The notes under the pieces: model-generated
What the model was told of the DNA's origin: nothing
Seen by the model: only the letters and a program-made list of their open reading frames with translations
Database searches by the model: none
Position numbers and translations under genes: made by a program
From: CBDDBH01 sp965225625
GTDB lineage: Bacteria > Pseudomonadota > Gammaproteobacteria > JADZEE01
Direction: 5' to 3'
Assembly (NCBI GenBank): GCA_965225625.1
Contig: CBDDBH010000021.1
Span: 1-64,000, forward strand
DNA: 64,000 nucleotides
In this document: piece after piece, positions 8,805-17,265 of the stretch
Position numbering within the stretch: position 1 is the stretch's first letter
Layout of the letters: the number at the start of each line of letters is the position of its first letter

Positions 8805-9704
8805 CTAACGCATAGTCGGCGCGGCGATGCTGCGCAGAGCGGTGAGGTTGTTGTGCATGACTGTTAAGAAATCACCGCTAAGCGGACGATTAGCACACGG
8901 ATCTACAACCACGCTTGTGATCCCCAGCGCACGCAGCCGATCCAGCGTCGCTTGCTGGGGACTAGCTTCCCACAGCATGAACCGCACAGGACGTCTTGTG
9001 AGTCGCACCCGCAATCGTTGCCACTGCGCGTCATCGGGAACGACGCCGGGTTCCCACATCACCGATTCAAGGTCCAACGCGTAACGCCGGGCGAAATACT
9101 GGTAGACCGGATGGGACGCCATTAGCGGCGGCAGTCGCTGCTGTCGCCCAATCTGGGAAAAGGTGTTGTCCAATGCGGCCAGTTCGCTCTGCAGTTGCTC
9201 AAAGTTCGCCGCGAAGGTGCCGCTGTGTGTCGGCCAGCGTCGGCTTAACTCTTCATAGATTGCCCGCGCCTGCTCGCCCGCGAAGTGGAGATCCAGCCAC
9301 GTGGTGAAGGCCGTGCCGGCATGGCTGTGTTGACCCGCGGGACCGTGTTGATGCGAAACATCATCCGTGACCGAAATTAGCTGCTCGCGCAGTTGCACCG
9401 ACGTGTCGATGAGCTTCGCTCGCGGCAACGTGACACGCGCCAACCACTTCGCATAACCGGCGCCGTTTAGAAATATGACATCCGCCCGCTGGTAGGCGAG
9501 CACATTCTCTACGCTGGGTTGCCAGAACGCCGGATCGACGTTGGCGGGAGCCGGAAACACAATCCCTGCGTGGGCACCGGCGATCCGCTCGGCGAAATAT
9601 TGCAGCGGGTAATTGACCACGTACACTTGCGGTTGGGCGGCCACGCTAACCGACAGTAAAAGACCAGTGGCGAGAGCCAGATTACGTGTGAATAGCAGCA
9701 GCAT
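8805..9704 (-). CDS. ZnuA-like metal ABC transporter substrate-binding protein, ligands partly missing
   Basis: 299 residues. The start at 9704 places a signal peptide (LALATGLLLSVSVAAQ) at the N-terminus. Fold landmarks of cluster A-I metal-binding proteins are present: the NYPLQYFAERIAG opening, a histidine-rich loop (SHQHGPAGQHSHAG), ASHPVYQYFARRY and the terminal VVVDPC. However, the two histidines expected in DPHxxxP and DPHxWL motifs are replaced (DPAFWQP and AFTTWLD), so only the ASH histidine and the terminal Asp remain of the classical four ligands. No ABC ATPase or permease lies beside it. It may bind another metal, act as a chaperone, or be decaying. It is divergent from hmgA. Confidence 0.8.
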   Translation of the reverse strand: MLLLFTRNLALATGLLLSVSVAAQPQVYVVNYPLQYFAERIAGAHAGIVFPAPANVDPAFWQPSVENVLAYQRADVIFLNGAGYAKWLARVTLPRAKLIDTSVQLREQLISVTDDVSHQHGPAGQHSHAGTAFTTWLDLHFAGEQARAIYEELSRRWPTHSGTFAANFEQLQSELAALDNTFSQIGRQQRLPPLMASHPVYQYFARRYALDLESVMWEPGVVPDDAQWQRLRVRLTRRPVRFMLWEASPQQATLDRLRALGITSVVVDPCANRPLSGDFLTVMHNNLTALRSIAAPTMR

Positions 9705-9778
9705 ATCCGTGGCAATTTTAAACCAGTCGATGAACCTAGGCGCGGGGTTGAGTGTACGGCGTGGCATCTCTAACACGC

Positions 9779-9823
9779 TTGCACCATTACGAATTATGAA
9801 ATAGATTACTCAATAGTAAATCT
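9779..9823 (+). promoter_or_regulatory. Probable hmgA promoter with overlapping inverted repeat
   Basis: TTGCAC at 9779-9784, a 17-nt spacer and TAGATT at 9802-9807 resemble a sigma-70 promoter. An imperfect palindrome AGATTACT-CAAT-AGTAAATCT (9803-9823) covers the -10 and start region, a good place for a repressor such as the IclR protein encoded downstream. A strong GAGGAA ribosome-binding site precedes hmgA. Confidence 0.5.
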
Positions 9824-9836
9824 CGAGGAATTCACC

Positions 9837-11171
9837 ATGGCTGTCGCCCGTCAGGATTTGCCCGCGCAGGACATCGATCAGAGCATTACCTATCAGGCCG
9901 GATTCGGCAACGAGCACGCTTCCGAGGCGCTGCTCGGCGCATTACCTATCGGCCACGCATCGCCGCAGCGGCCACCGTATGGGCTGTATACAGAAAAGAT
10001 GAGCGGCACTGCGTTCACCGCACCACGCGCATCGAATCTGCGAACGTGGTTCTACCGGATCCGACCATCGGCGATACATGGTGAATTCCGTCGCATCGAC
10101 AACAATTTTTTGAGCGCCGCGCCGATCACCGACGTCGAGACTCCCCCAAACCAACTACGCTGGGATCCCTTGCCCATCCCTGACACGCCCACCGATTTCA
10201 TCGAGGGGCTCACTACTATCGCAGTCAATGGCGATTTACGTGCGCAAACCGGCATCAGTATCCACCTGTATCTCGCCAATAAATCCATGGAGGATCGCTT
10301 TTTCTACGACGCCGACGGCGAACTGTTGATCGTGCCCCAACAGGGCGCTCTATCGGTGCGTACCGAGTGTGGCCGCCTCGACCTCGGCCCTGGCGAGATC
10401 TGCCTCATCCCACGCGGCATCAAGTTTCGCGTTGTGCTGCCTGACGGGCCATCGCGCGGGTACATATGCGAAAACCATGGCGCTCCAATGCGGCTGCCGG
10501 AACGCGGACCAGTTGGTTCGGATGGGTTTGCAAACGATCGGGACTTCATGGCACCGGTTGCCGCCTATGAGGATCGCGAGGGCGAGTATGAACTGACCGC
10601 CAAGTTCACCGGGAATCTGTTTTCGTGCGACATCGGCCATTCACCGCTCGATGTCGTCGCATGGTTTGGCACCCACGCGCCGTATAAATATGATCTGCGG
10701 AAATTCAACGCGATGGGATCGGTGAGCTACGACCACCCGGATCCGTCCATCTACACCGTGTTGAGTTCGCAGTCCGACACACCCGGGGTTGCCAATGCCG
10801 ATTTCGTGATCTTTCCGCCGCGCTGGCTGGTGGCGGAGGACACTTTCCGGCCACCCTGGTTCCACCGCAACGTCATGAGCGAGTTCATGGGATTAATCTA
10901 CGGCGCGTACGATGCCAAGCAGCACGGATTCGTTCCGGGCGGCTGCAGTCTCCACAACTGCATGACACCACACGGGCCGGACACGGACTCGTTTGCCGGC
11001 GCCAGCGCCGCCGACCTCAAACCGATGCACCTGGAGAACACCATGGCCATGATGTTCGAGTCGCGCTATGTCCTGCAGGTCACCCGGTTGGCGATGCAAT
11101 CCCAGCAAAGACAAACCAACTATCTGGATTGCTGGCAGGACCTGCAGAAGCATTTCACCGGCAAACCGTAA
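9837..11171 (+). CDS. hmgA: Homogentisate 1,2-dioxygenase
   Basis: 444 residues, the normal family length. It opens the ring of homogentisate to maleylacetoacetate in tyrosine and phenylalanine catabolism. The N-terminal ITYQAGFGNEHASEALLGAL and PYGLYTEKMSGTAFT are near-invariant in the family. The iron ligands are visible in HRNVMSEFMG (His and Glu) and SLHNCMTPHGPD (His). The start follows a GAGGAA ribosome-binding site. An IclR regulator follows 36 bp downstream. The preceding enzyme HPPD is encoded 8 kb away, and no maleylacetoacetate isomerase is recognisable in the window, so the pathway is split over several loci. Confidence 0.97.
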   Translation: MAVARQDLPAQDIDQSITYQAGFGNEHASEALLGALPIGHASPQRPPYGLYTEKMSGTAFTAPRASNLRTWFYRIRPSAIHGEFRRIDNNFLSAAPITDVETPPNQLRWDPLPIPDTPTDFIEGLTTIAVNGDLRAQTGISIHLYLANKSMEDRFFYDADGELLIVPQQGALSVRTECGRLDLGPGEICLIPRGIKFRVVLPDGPSRGYICENHGAPMRLPERGPVGSDGFANDRDFMAPVAAYEDREGEYELTAKFTGNLFSCDIGHSPLDVVAWFGTHAPYKYDLRKFNAMGSVSYDHPDPSIYTVLSSQSDTPGVANADFVIFPPRWLVAEDTFRPPWFHRNVMSEFMGLIYGAYDAKQHGFVPGGCSLHNCMTPHGPDTDSFAGASAADLKPMHLENTMAMMFESRYVLQVTRLAMQSQQRQTNYLDCWQDLQKHFTGKP

Positions 11172-11207
11172 CTCTCTCGGCAAGATACGGCACCGGTAGG
11201 TTCTAAC

Positions 11208-11996
11208 ATGGACACGCGCGCGAGGGCTCCGCAAGGGATCCAGTCGATAGAGATCGGCTACCGAGTGCTGGCAGGACTGGCGGAATCGGGCGGCGCGGTC
11301 AGTTTGACCGAGCTCGCGAACACCCTCGACATGGCACCCAGTAAAGTTCACCGCTATCTGACGAGCATGCTGCGCTGCGGTCTGGCGGTACAAGCGAATG
11401 CGAATGGCAATTACGATCTCGGCCCGTCGGTACTCAATCTCGGCCTGCAGGCGTTGCGGCGTATCGATCATCACCACATCGCCTATGAGGAAACCCGAAG
11501 TCTGGGCGCGGAGCTCGACCAAACCGTCTTCATTTCTGTTTGGTCTGACAACGCACCGGTAGTTATAGCTTGGCACGACACTGGCAGGCCCATCGCAATC
11601 GTAGCGCGCCCGGGCGGCAAACTGTCGCCCGTTTATTCCGGTACCGGTCGGGTGTTCCTGGCCTACCGGGGACAGCAGGAAGCCAAACGTATTTTCCAGC
11701 AGGAAAACGAGCCGGAAAATCCGCCAAGCGTCGGCGGAAAACCGTTGGACAAGGATGGCTTCCTGCAACTGTTGAGGCAAATCCGAGAACGGCGCATGAG
11801 CCGGGTCAGCGGTGATCTGGTGAGCAGCGTCGATGCACTGAGCGCACCGATCTTCGACTTGTCAGGCAGCGTCGTATTCGCACTCAGCGTCGTTGCTAAT
11901 CACGGCGATCTCGATGTCGATTGGCAGGGCTCGCCCGCGCGCGCGTTAGCAGCCGCGACCAAACGGCTGAGTGCACGGTTTGGCTGGACCGAGTGA
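11208..11996 (+). CDS. IclR-family transcriptional regulator
   Basis: 262 residues. N-terminal winged helix-turn-helix (about 12-75: GYRVLAGLAESGGAVSLTEL, then ANTLDMAPSKVHRYLTSML) followed by the IclR effector domain (GRPIAIVARPGGKLSPVYSG, FDLSGSVVFALSVVA). IclR members often control homogentisate and other aromatic pathways. Its place 36 bp after hmgA in the same direction suggests it regulates hmgA and itself. The effector, perhaps homogentisate, is inference. Confidence 0.9.
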   Translation: MDTRARAPQGIQSIEIGYRVLAGLAESGGAVSLTELANTLDMAPSKVHRYLTSMLRCGLAVQANANGNYDLGPSVLNLGLQALRRIDHHHIAYEETRSLGAELDQTVFISVWSDNAPVVIAWHDTGRPIAIVARPGGKLSPVYSGTGRVFLAYRGQQEAKRIFQQENEPENPPSVGGKPLDKDGFLQLLRQIRERRMSRVSGDLVSSVDALSAPIFDLSGSVVFALSVVANHGDLDVDWQGSPARALAAATKRLSARFGWTE

Positions 11997-12045
11997 CCAT
12001 GCCAACCTATAAACCTCGGGCAGACTCGCGTTGAATCAACTCACG

Positions 12046-12837
12046 ATGGCGGCCGGAACCGAACAACAAATTCTGCAGCGCTCGGATTCTGGCGCCGTTA
12101 CCACGTTGACCCTCAACCGTCCGGCACAGCGCAACGCTTTGTCGACTGCCTTGATGAGCGCGCTGCAAACCGAACTCACGGCGATAGCAGCGGACCGGGC
12201 GATCAAAGTCGTGATAATCGCCGGCAACGGTCCTGGATTCTGCGCCGGCCATGATTTACGTGAACTGCGCGCACGCCAGGACGAGGGGTTTTTCGTCGAA
12301 TTATTTGCGCAATGTAGTGTGCTGATGCAGCAGATTGTTCACCTGCCGCAGCCGGTCATTGCGCGCGTGCACGGTATTGCGACTGCGGCGGGCTGCCAAT
12401 TAGTGGCGAGTTGCGATCTGGCAATCGCTTCGGAAACAGCACGATTTGCAACGCCGGGCGTGAACATCGGTTTATTTTGCTCAACACCCATGGTGGCGCT
12501 GAGCCGCAATGTCGGCCGCAAACAAGCGATAGAGATGTTACTGACCGGTGAGATGATCGACGCCGCAAGGGCCGTCGACTTCGGACTCATCAATCGCCAC
12601 GTTGCCGCTGCTCGCCTGGACGAGGAGATAAAAAGCCTTGCAGAACAGATTGCCTCAAAATCCGCGTATACAGTGCGCGTCGGCAAGCGCGCGTTTTACG
12701 AACAGCTGGAACGCGACCTTGCAGGTGCCTACGAATTCACCGCAGCCGTCATGGTAAAGAACATGTTGGCAGCCGATGCAGCTGAAGGGATAGATGCATT
12801 TTTGGACAAGCGTAAGCCGCAGTGGCACGACGGGTGA
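12046..12837 (+). CDS. Enoyl-CoA hydratase/isomerase family (crotonase) protein
   Basis: 263 residues from the ATG at 12046; an in-frame TTG at 12031 is an alternative, and neither has a strong ribosome-binding site. Crotonase-fold motifs: TLNRPAQRNALS, the oxyanion-hole segment GNGPGFCAGHDLRELRA, and VHGIATAAGCQLVASCDLAI. The second catalytic region reads TPGVNIGLFCSTPMVALSRN, typical of the ECHDC3-like group, where the hydratase glutamates are not conserved in the usual way. The reaction is uncertain. It follows the IclR gene with a short gap and may be in the same transcript. Confidence 0.85.
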   Translation: MAAGTEQQILQRSDSGAVTTLTLNRPAQRNALSTALMSALQTELTAIAADRAIKVVIIAGNGPGFCAGHDLRELRARQDEGFFVELFAQCSVLMQQIVHLPQPVIARVHGIATAAGCQLVASCDLAIASETARFATPGVNIGLFCSTPMVALSRNVGRKQAIEMLLTGEMIDAARAVDFGLINRHVAAARLDEEIKSLAEQIASKSAYTVRVGKRAFYEQLERDLAGAYEFTAAVMVKNMLAADAAEGIDAFLDKRKPQWHDG

Positions 12838-12847
12838 TGGGGATTAG

Positions 12848-12870
12848 CCCCTCTCCCTCAAGGGGAGAAG
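12848..12870. terminator. Hairpin between convergent genes, possible bidirectional terminator
   Basis: CTCCC-TCAAG-GGGAG (12853-12867), flanked by an alternative CCCCT/AGGGG pairing, lies between the crotonase and ABM genes, which converge. There is no T-tract, so intrinsic termination is uncertain. Confidence 0.3.
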
Positions 12871-12911
12871 GAACCCGTGGTTTAGGCAGTCAGAAGTAGG
12901 GTCGTACGGAG

Positions 12912-13205
12912 TTACTCTTCAGTTTGCCGGTAATGCACCGACGCCGGCGGACCTGCCCATAGCTCAGCGCAGTCCGCCACCGCACCCGCGGCGCCCAGGG
13001 ATTCAAAGTGTGCGTGATGCGCCGCGATCGACGTCCACTGCTCGATTAACACGAGTTCATCAGGTCGCGCAGTGCTGCGGTAGAGTTCCGCCCGGGTGCA
13101 TTCGGGGTTCTCCTGAGTCAGCCGGACCGGTTCGCCCATGGCGATAACCAGCGTGTCCCCCCGCCCTGGCTTGGCATCAATCTTAATAACAGCGAGTACC
13201 GACAT
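12912..13205 (-). CDS. Antibiotic-biosynthesis-monooxygenase (ABM) domain protein, putative quinol monooxygenase
   Basis: 97 residues, a single ferredoxin-like ABM domain. It shows MSVLAVIKIDAKPGRGD, the turn CTRAELYRSTARPDELVLIE and QWTSIAAHHAHFES, the usual pattern of YgiN-like quinol monooxygenases and related dimeric proteins. It follows the GMC dehydrogenase subunit genes, which lie immediately upstream on the same strand with a 15-bp gap, and may act on the same substrate or protect against quinones. Confidence 0.83.
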   Translation of the reverse strand: MSVLAVIKIDAKPGRGDTLVIAMGEPVRLTQENPECTRAELYRSTARPDELVLIEQWTSIAAHHAHFESLGAAGAVADCAELWAGPPASVHYRQTEE

Positions 13206-13220
13206 AGTGGGCTACTCCTT

Positions 13221-14792
13221 TTAGCTGGCCACGTCAGTCCAATGCGACGCGATATGTTCGGCAGAATGCATGGCCAGGGCGTGCAAGGTAAAGGTCGAAT
13301 TCACAGAGGAACTCGTCGGCATTACCCCGAGGCTACCTACGACCAAGTTCGGGATCTCGTGGGTCTGGCAATAACGATTGGTGACTGAGTGCCCGGGATC
13401 GTTGCCCATGATGGCGGTGCCCATGGTGTGCTGCCCCCCCATGGGGCCGACCCACACATCCTTGGCGCCGGCTGCTTTCAAAATCCGGGTGCCTTCCTCG
13501 ATGGAATCACGATACAAAGCGAGACCGTCGTCGCTCGTTGTGTACGTAATTTCCGCGAGAGACATCCCGTATTTATCCGTCTGCTCCGCCAACTCGATGC
13601 GATTATCAAATATCGGTTGATCCTCGCACACGCTCGCCAGGACCGCGACATGATGCGCCGCGCGCTCCATGAATGTCTTCAATTCCACGCCAAAGAGCTT
13701 GTCGCGTCCCATGGCGATGCCCAGTAAATCATTCGGCTTGAGCGCTTGTCCGATCTCCCACTGACGGCTGCCGAAGGCCGATTTGTGCTGATCTTTTACA
13801 AACCGGTCTTGATTGAAAAGATGCCCTCCGGTGACCCCCATATAACTTTCCGTTTCCTCTTCGAACATGCCGAACAGGTAAACCGAAGGATGGGTCATCA
13901 AATAGCGCCCCAACATGTCATTACCGTTTGCTAATCCGTACGGATGCCTACTCGTCCAGGAATTAAGTAAAATTCGGGTGCTCTCGATCGTGAACGCCGC
14001 AAGCACAACCACATCGGCATGTTGCACGTGATGCTTGCCGTTAGCGTCGACATATTCCACCCCTGTCGCGCGATCACCCTTGTAGTTGGTGAGGACCCGA
14101 GTAACGTGGCTGTCGGCCTGCATAATGGCGCCGGCCGCGGTTGCACGCGGAAAATATTCAACCATGGGATTGGCGAGCGCGCCGATAGGACAGCCCGCGT
14201 CGCACCATCCGTCCCAAATGCAGGGCGCTCGCCCTTTATATGGTTCGGTCAAAATCGCCAGCGGCATCGGCGACACGTGCATATCCAGTGCCGCAAATCC
14301 ACGTGCCAGTATCTCGCCCTGGCGCATCGCCGGCACTGGCGGCAACGGGTAGGGATCACCGGGCGGGCGCCAGCGTTCGGCTTGCGCGTCACCGGACATG
14401 CCGACATCCTTTTGCACCTTGTCGTAAAACGGTCGCAGCGTCGAATACTCCATCGGCCAGTCCAGCGCCCGGCCGTATTGTGAGCGCATGGTGAAATCTT
14501 CTTCGTGGCAACGCGGCCAGATCGCGTAGTGATGCATTGCGGCACCACCAAATCCGCGCCCACCGTTGACGCCGAGCCAAATGGAGTGCTTACCTTTTTC
14601 GACCACTTGTGGTGTGGCCCATTTCAAACGACGCGCCCAGATCTGCGAGCTGTACAAATCGGTAAGCTTGCGTGCGGGACCGGTTTCCAGCACCAGCACT
14701 TTTTTGCCTGCTTCGGCCAAGACGGCTGCATAAACACTGCTTGCGGCGCCCGCACCAGCGATGACGACATCGACTTTATCTGTGGCGGCCAT
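13221..14792 (-). CDS. GMC-family FAD-dependent oxidoreductase (gluconate-dehydrogenase-like large subunit)
   Basis: 523 residues. N-terminal FAD-binding Rossmann motif (VDVVIAGAGAASSVYAAVLA, with the third glycine replaced by serine), GGRGFGGAAMHHYAIWPRC, and the C-terminal GMC active-site region GGQHTMGTAIMG followed by SLGVMPTSSSVNSTFTLHAL, giving the catalytic His and Asn. It lies 2 bp from the small Tat-exported subunit gene, the arrangement of membrane-bound alcohol or sugar-acid dehydrogenases. No cytochrome c subunit is visible next to it. The substrate is unknown. Confidence 0.9.
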   Translation of the reverse strand: MAATDKVDVVIAGAGAASSVYAAVLAEAGKKVLVLETGPARKLTDLYSSQIWARRLKWATPQVVEKGKHSIWLGVNGGRGFGGAAMHHYAIWPRCHEEDFTMRSQYGRALDWPMEYSTLRPFYDKVQKDVGMSGDAQAERWRPPGDPYPLPPVPAMRQGEILARGFAALDMHVSPMPLAILTEPYKGRAPCIWDGWCDAGCPIGALANPMVEYFPRATAAGAIMQADSHVTRVLTNYKGDRATGVEYVDANGKHHVQHADVVVLAAFTIESTRILLNSWTSRHPYGLANGNDMLGRYLMTHPSVYLFGMFEEETESYMGVTGGHLFNQDRFVKDQHKSAFGSRQWEIGQALKPNDLLGIAMGRDKLFGVELKTFMERAAHHVAVLASVCEDQPIFDNRIELAEQTDKYGMSLAEITYTTSDDGLALYRDSIEEGTRILKAAGAKDVWVGPMGGQHTMGTAIMGNDPGHSVTNRYCQTHEIPNLVVGSLGVMPTSSSVNSTFTLHALAMHSAEHIASHWTDVAS

Positions 14793-14794
14793 GG

Positions 14795-15352
14795 CTACCA
14801 GGGCTCCGGTGGCATGATGTGAGGCATGTAGGGAATACCGAGATCGTCGAAACCCTGCGGCGTGCCGTACACCACATCGACCGCGTCGCTACGAACCAAA
14901 ACGTAGAACAACGGCGCCGGCGGTCCCTGCCATCCATCGGGAAAACCCTCACTCATGGTTTTCACTAACGCATGCGCATCCGCTGGGTCGAGTTCAGCAA
15001 ACGGCTTGCCGTACAAACCCTGGCTGACGTGTGCGAGCGCGGCGAGACCTCCGCGATAGAAATCGGCGTAAGGCGGAGTCAAACTGAACATCCGGCACAG
15101 CAGCAGGCATTCATTGGGATCGGCGCCCAGCTGTTGATCAATGAAATGAGCGACACCGGCCTGGGCCGCTCCCGGAACCAGAACTTCACCAAACGCCTCT
15201 ATAAGGGCGGCTTCGGCGGCGCTGAGCGTGTTAAATGCAATCTCTTTCTCGCGCGCCTGAGCCGGCGTCATCAACGTGGGTACGCCGCTCAGACTGAACG
15301 CGAATAAGCCGGTCCCCGATTTCTTCAAAAAGCTGCGTCGTGTTGTCGTCAT
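14795..15352 (-). CDS. Gluconate 2-dehydrogenase subunit 3-like protein with Tat signal
   Basis: 185 residues from the ATG at 15352. The twin-arginine signal is MTTTRRSFLKKSGTGLFAFS. The mature part matches the subunit 3 family (ALIEAFGEVLVPGAAQAGVA, HFIDQQLGADPNECL, FYRGGLAAL). This subunit accompanies GMC flavoproteins and carries the complex to the periplasm by hitch-hiking. The GMC gene follows after 2 bp, so the two are certainly co-expressed. Confidence 0.88.
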   Translation of the reverse strand: MTTTRRSFLKKSGTGLFAFSLSGVPTLMTPAQAREKEIAFNTLSAAEAALIEAFGEVLVPGAAQAGVAHFIDQQLGADPNECLLLCRMFSLTPPYADFYRGGLAALAHVSQGLYGKPFAELDPADAHALVKTMSEGFPDGWQGPPAPLFYVLVRSDAVDVVYGTPQGFDDLGIPYMPHIMPPEPW

Positions 15353-15423
15353 AGAATCGTCGCCTCTAGTGGGTGGCAAATCATGGCATAATCGGCGGAC
15401 CGTTCAAAACGCTGTACAGCAAA

Positions 15424-16602
15424 TCAGCGGATCACAAAAACGCGAATAAGCTCCGGCGCATACAACGACGTCAGTGACAGCAACACAACGCACGCAACTG
15501 TGCTGACCAGAAGAATGATAAGCACTTCAGCTGCGATCAACCTGGCGGTTGTACCGCGGCTTGCACCGAGCCTGAACAGCGTATCGAGTTCACGTTGTCG
15601 CAGCCGTAAAGACAACGCCAGAACCAGCAAGATCAACACGATTGACGTCAATGCCACCAGGCCGAGGACGCCGTCGAGCATTTTCTTGATACGGAAGATC
15701 TCTTCCAGCAGCCCGCTGACGGTAGTAGCCGGCTGGATTATTTGCCGCGATTGGACAGCCTCCAGATAACGGCCGCGCAGCAGAGTCGCAGCGCGCTCAT
15801 CGGTTGGCACCGCAATGACCGCGGTAATGGGGTAATCGATTTCATCACCATGAAAGTGAAAGCTGCCAGCGTTGTCGGGTGTTATTTGCGCGTACTGGAG
15901 CAATTTGGCGTTGGCGGTTACCGTATTCGCGCCACGCGCCAGCACCACGTCTGCAGACGCCCGCGCCAGATCCTCATGCCCATGCCCCAGTCCTTCGATA
16001 ATCCAGCTGGTCTTTAAATCGACAAATACCGCCTGGTCATCTGGCGTGTCGGTCCTTGCCAGAACGCCGACCACTTGCATCTTGAGCGGATACACGCCCG
16101 CCAGATCAAAAGCGTTCTCGGGTGTGGACACGAGATAATCTCCAGCCTTGAGCTTGAGGCGAGTTGCAGCTGCCGCTCCGATTACACAATCGCCCAGTAC
16201 CGCCAGTGACCTTCCGGAGGCGATCCGCAGCTTGCGAAACTCAAAGTATTCAAGCGTGGTACCGACAATCGGCACACCACGGGCTTTAAACGGCGTGTAC
16301 ACAGGGATCCCGGTGGCGAGACCCGAGGCGTTAACGCGTTCGTATTCGTTGAACGCAATCGACTCCGGTCGCTGGCTACCGAAATACAACACGTTCATGA
16401 CCAAATCCAGGGCGCTGCCCTTGGCCCCGACTATCAGCGGAGTCGCCTTGGCGCGCCCTAACAGCGCGCGTTCTGCTTCGACCAGCAGACGCTCGAGCGC
16501 TACCGGCAGAAAAACGATCACGGTGATGCACAGCACCAGCGTCAGCGTTCTCGCCTTATAAAAATTCAGGTATCGCCACGCAATGTAAACGCTGTGCCAC
16601 AT
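15424..16602 (-). CDS. ABC transporter permease, FtsX/MacB-like
   Basis: 392 residues. One membrane segment near residues 19-38 (LTLVLCITVIVFLPVALERL), a large extracytoplasmic domain, then two segments around 315-340 (GLVALTSIVLILLVLALSL) and 360-385 (VLIILLVSTVACVVLLSL) separated by the FtsX-type cytoplasmic loop (RQRELDTLFRLGASRGTTAR). The protein ends right after the third segment, so the usual fourth helix is missing. It follows its ATPase by 3 bp in a three-gene operon. MacB/Lol-like systems move lipoproteins, peptides or drugs; the substrate is unknown. Confidence 0.85.
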   Translation of the reverse strand: MWHSVYIAWRYLNFYKARTLTLVLCITVIVFLPVALERLLVEAERALLGRAKATPLIVGAKGSALDLVMNVLYFGSQRPESIAFNEYERVNASGLATGIPVYTPFKARGVPIVGTTLEYFEFRKLRIASGRSLAVLGDCVIGAAAATRLKLKAGDYLVSTPENAFDLAGVYPLKMQVVGVLARTDTPDDQAVFVDLKTSWIIEGLGHGHEDLARASADVVLARGANTVTANAKLLQYAQITPDNAGSFHFHGDEIDYPITAVIAVPTDERAATLLRGRYLEAVQSRQIIQPATTVSGLLEEIFRIKKMLDGVLGLVALTSIVLILLVLALSLRLRQRELDTLFRLGASRGTTARLIAAEVLIILLVSTVACVVLLSLTSLYAPELIRVFVIR

Positions 16603-16605
16603 CGC

Positions 16606-17265
16606 TCAAGCAGCAAATGTCTGCACGTCGATTACGCGGTCAAAATGCGACAACAGCCCGTGATCGTGTGTTACCGCCAACAGCGTTGCGTGATGTTGCG
16701 CCACCGCCGCAAAAATCAATTTGAGTATGATTTCTTTGTTAGCAGGATCTAGATTACCGGTCGCTTCGTCGGCCAACACCAGCGAAGGCTGTGCGATCAA
16801 TGCTCTGCAAATCGCCGCGCGCTGTTTCTCACCTTGGGATAACTCACCCGGATAACTACGGAGTTTCGCAGCAATGCCTGCCCGCTCTGCTAGTTGCGTA
16901 ACCCGCGGACGCACTTCAGCGTCGAGAACAAGCGCATCGCAGATCCTGTAGGGGTGCAGAATGTTGTCCTCGATATTCAGGTAATCGATGAGTTCGAAGT
17001 TCTGAAAGATGAACCCTATCGACGCAACGCGGAAGCGGCGCCGGGCCGCATCCTTCATCCCATCCAACCGCAATTCCCCGACCCGTACCGTGCCAGTCGG
17101 TGTTTCGAGTATGCCCGCTATCAAATTCAGTAAGGTACTTTTGCCTGATCCGCTAGGACCGACAACGGCAACGCGCTCGCCCTGTGCAACCTGCATTGAT
17201 TCGATTCGCAGCGCAAAGTCGCTACGTGGATAGCGGAACGTCACATCTTCAAGTTCGATCATCAA
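16606..17265 (-). CDS. ABC transporter ATP-binding protein, LolD/MacB type
   Basis: 219 residues, the normal size for this class. Walker A GPSGSGKST, Q-loop IGFIFQNFELIDYL, signature LSQGEKQR, Walker B LVLADEATGNLD and the H-loop AVTHDHG are all present, so it should be an active ATPase. The start overlaps the end of the upstream gene by 17 bp, indicating translational coupling, and the permease gene follows after 3 bp. Confidence 0.93.
   Translation of the reverse strand: MMIELEDVTFRYPRSDFALRIESMQVAQGERVAVVGPSGSGKSTLLNLIAGILETPTGTVRVGELRLDGMKDAARRRFRVASIGFIFQNFELIDYLNIEDNILHPYRICDALVLDAEVRPRVTQLAERAGIAAKLRSYPGELSQGEKQRAAICRALIAQPSLVLADEATGNLDPANKEIILKLIFAAVAQHHATLLAVTHDHGLLSHFDRVIDVQTFAA

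Noticed and set aside
10893..11780. 295-codon minus-strand frame opposite hmgA/iclR
   Set aside because: Shadow of two well-supported genes on the plus strand.
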